Part shown: piece by piece, positions 6,052-6,174 of the stretch | Numbering within the stretch: the stretch's first letter is position 1 | Layout: each line of letters opens with the position of its first letter | NCBI GenBank assembly: GCA_021772165.1 | Contig: JAJFMM010000061.1 | Coordinates: forward strand, 1 to 6,174 | Length of the DNA stretch: 6,174 bases | Direction: 5' to 3' | Source of the DNA: Chlamydiota bacterium | GTDB lineage: Bacteria > Chlamydiota > Chlamydiia > Chlamydiales > SM23-39 | The notes under the pieces: model-generated | The model's database searches: none | Seen by the model: the letters and a program-made list of their open reading frames with translations, nothing else | Told to the model about the DNA's origin: nothing | Made by a program: the position numbers and the translations under genes

Positions 6052-6174
6052 GTTCGTTTCCTTTGTTTTTGGGTGCAATGGTATAGAGGAATCTCTCTTG
6101 CTGTATTTGAGATTGTGCCGGTTTCGAGAAGAGCCAGCATGATCTCGTAGTGTTCATTAACCGATGCGATTTGG
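6048..6174 (-). CDS. 3' end of another ankyrin-repeat gene (5' end outside window)
   Basis: A frame open from the window edge encodes 41 residues and ends at TGA 6048-6050. The first part, ASVNEHYEIMLALLETG followed by TISNTARE, matches the ankyrin-type repeat of the neighbours (A...GH.EIV..LLE.G.IS..AR). The tail then changes to a basic, non-repeat sequence rich in Lys, Arg and Gln. The stop overlaps the start of the 89-codon gene by four bases (ATGA), the same arrangement seen twice further downstream. The size and N-terminus of this protein are unknown; the basic tail could be the natural end or the result of a frameshift. Confidence 0.75.
   Translation of the reverse strand, partial: QIASVNEHYEIMLALLETGTISNTAREIPLYHCTQKQRKRT
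6059..6064 (-). promoter_or_regulatory. Ribosome binding site deciding the start at 6051
   Basis: AAAGGA on the minus strand ends seven bases before ATG 6049-6051. It supports that start over the TTG at 6076-6078, which lies upstream of it. It lies inside the end of the preceding ankyrin gene. Confidence 0.6.

Noticed and set aside
5782..6078. Longer version of the 89-codon gene starting at TTG 6076-6078
   Set aside because: The TTG lies upstream of the AAAGGA site, while ATG 6051 is correctly spaced from it and forms the ATGA overlap seen elsewhere in the cluster.
5954..6157. 67-codon minus-strand frame across the right edge
   Set aside because: It overlaps in another frame both the ankyrin 3' end and the start of the 89-codon gene, which have repeat motifs and a good ribosome site. 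It shows no motif.

Overview
The window looks like accessory DNA from an obligate intracellular, host-adapted bacterium, most plausibly an environmental chlamydia (Waddlia, Estrella, Parachlamydia or Simkania type). Legionella- or Coxiella-like bacteria are the main alternative. The argument is inferential. It rests on a GadC-type amino acid antiporter next to a cluster of divergent ankyrin-repeat proteins, two of which carry an N-terminal segment resembling a eukaryotic F-box. No rRNA, tRNA or housekeeping marker is present to settle the taxonomy.

Layout. Positions 1-1192 (minus) hold most of an APC-superfamily amino acid antiporter, cut by the window edge. Positions 1193-1282 are a compact divergent control region. 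A perfect TATAAT on the minus strand overlaps a TATACT on the plus strand, and a perfect 10+2+10 palindrome lies at 1244-1265. Positions 1283-2074 (plus) encode an alpha/beta hydrolase with a complete Ser-Asp-His triad. It converges on, and overlaps by 8 nt, a signal-peptide-bearing histidine phosphatase (2067-2720, minus).

From 2717 to the right edge everything reads on the minus strand and consists of ankyrin-type genes. In transcription order these are: the 3' end of one ankyrin gene (6048-6174), a short 89-codon gene (5782-6051) followed by a decayed ankyrin remnant full of stops (5689-5781), a 216-residue protein (4944-5594), a 516-residue protein (3340-4890), a 208-residue protein (2717-3343), and then the phosphatase. 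Three junctions (6048-6051, 3340-3343 and 2717-2720) are 4-nt ATGA stop/start overlaps, so translation is probably coupled within two blocks. The decayed remnant and a possible new promoter separate the blocks.

How it may work. The ankyrin proteins share a non-canonical repeat in which the usual TPLH turn is replaced by a motif of the type ISDEARDxA. Together they look like a locally duplicated and partly decaying family of candidate host-directed effectors. The co-translated exported phosphatase may be part of the same host-interface set. The permease and hydrolase form a separate, more GC-rich unit that shares the divergent control region. Spot counts are 37 of 60 G+C at 961-1020 and 18 of 60 at 5581-5640.
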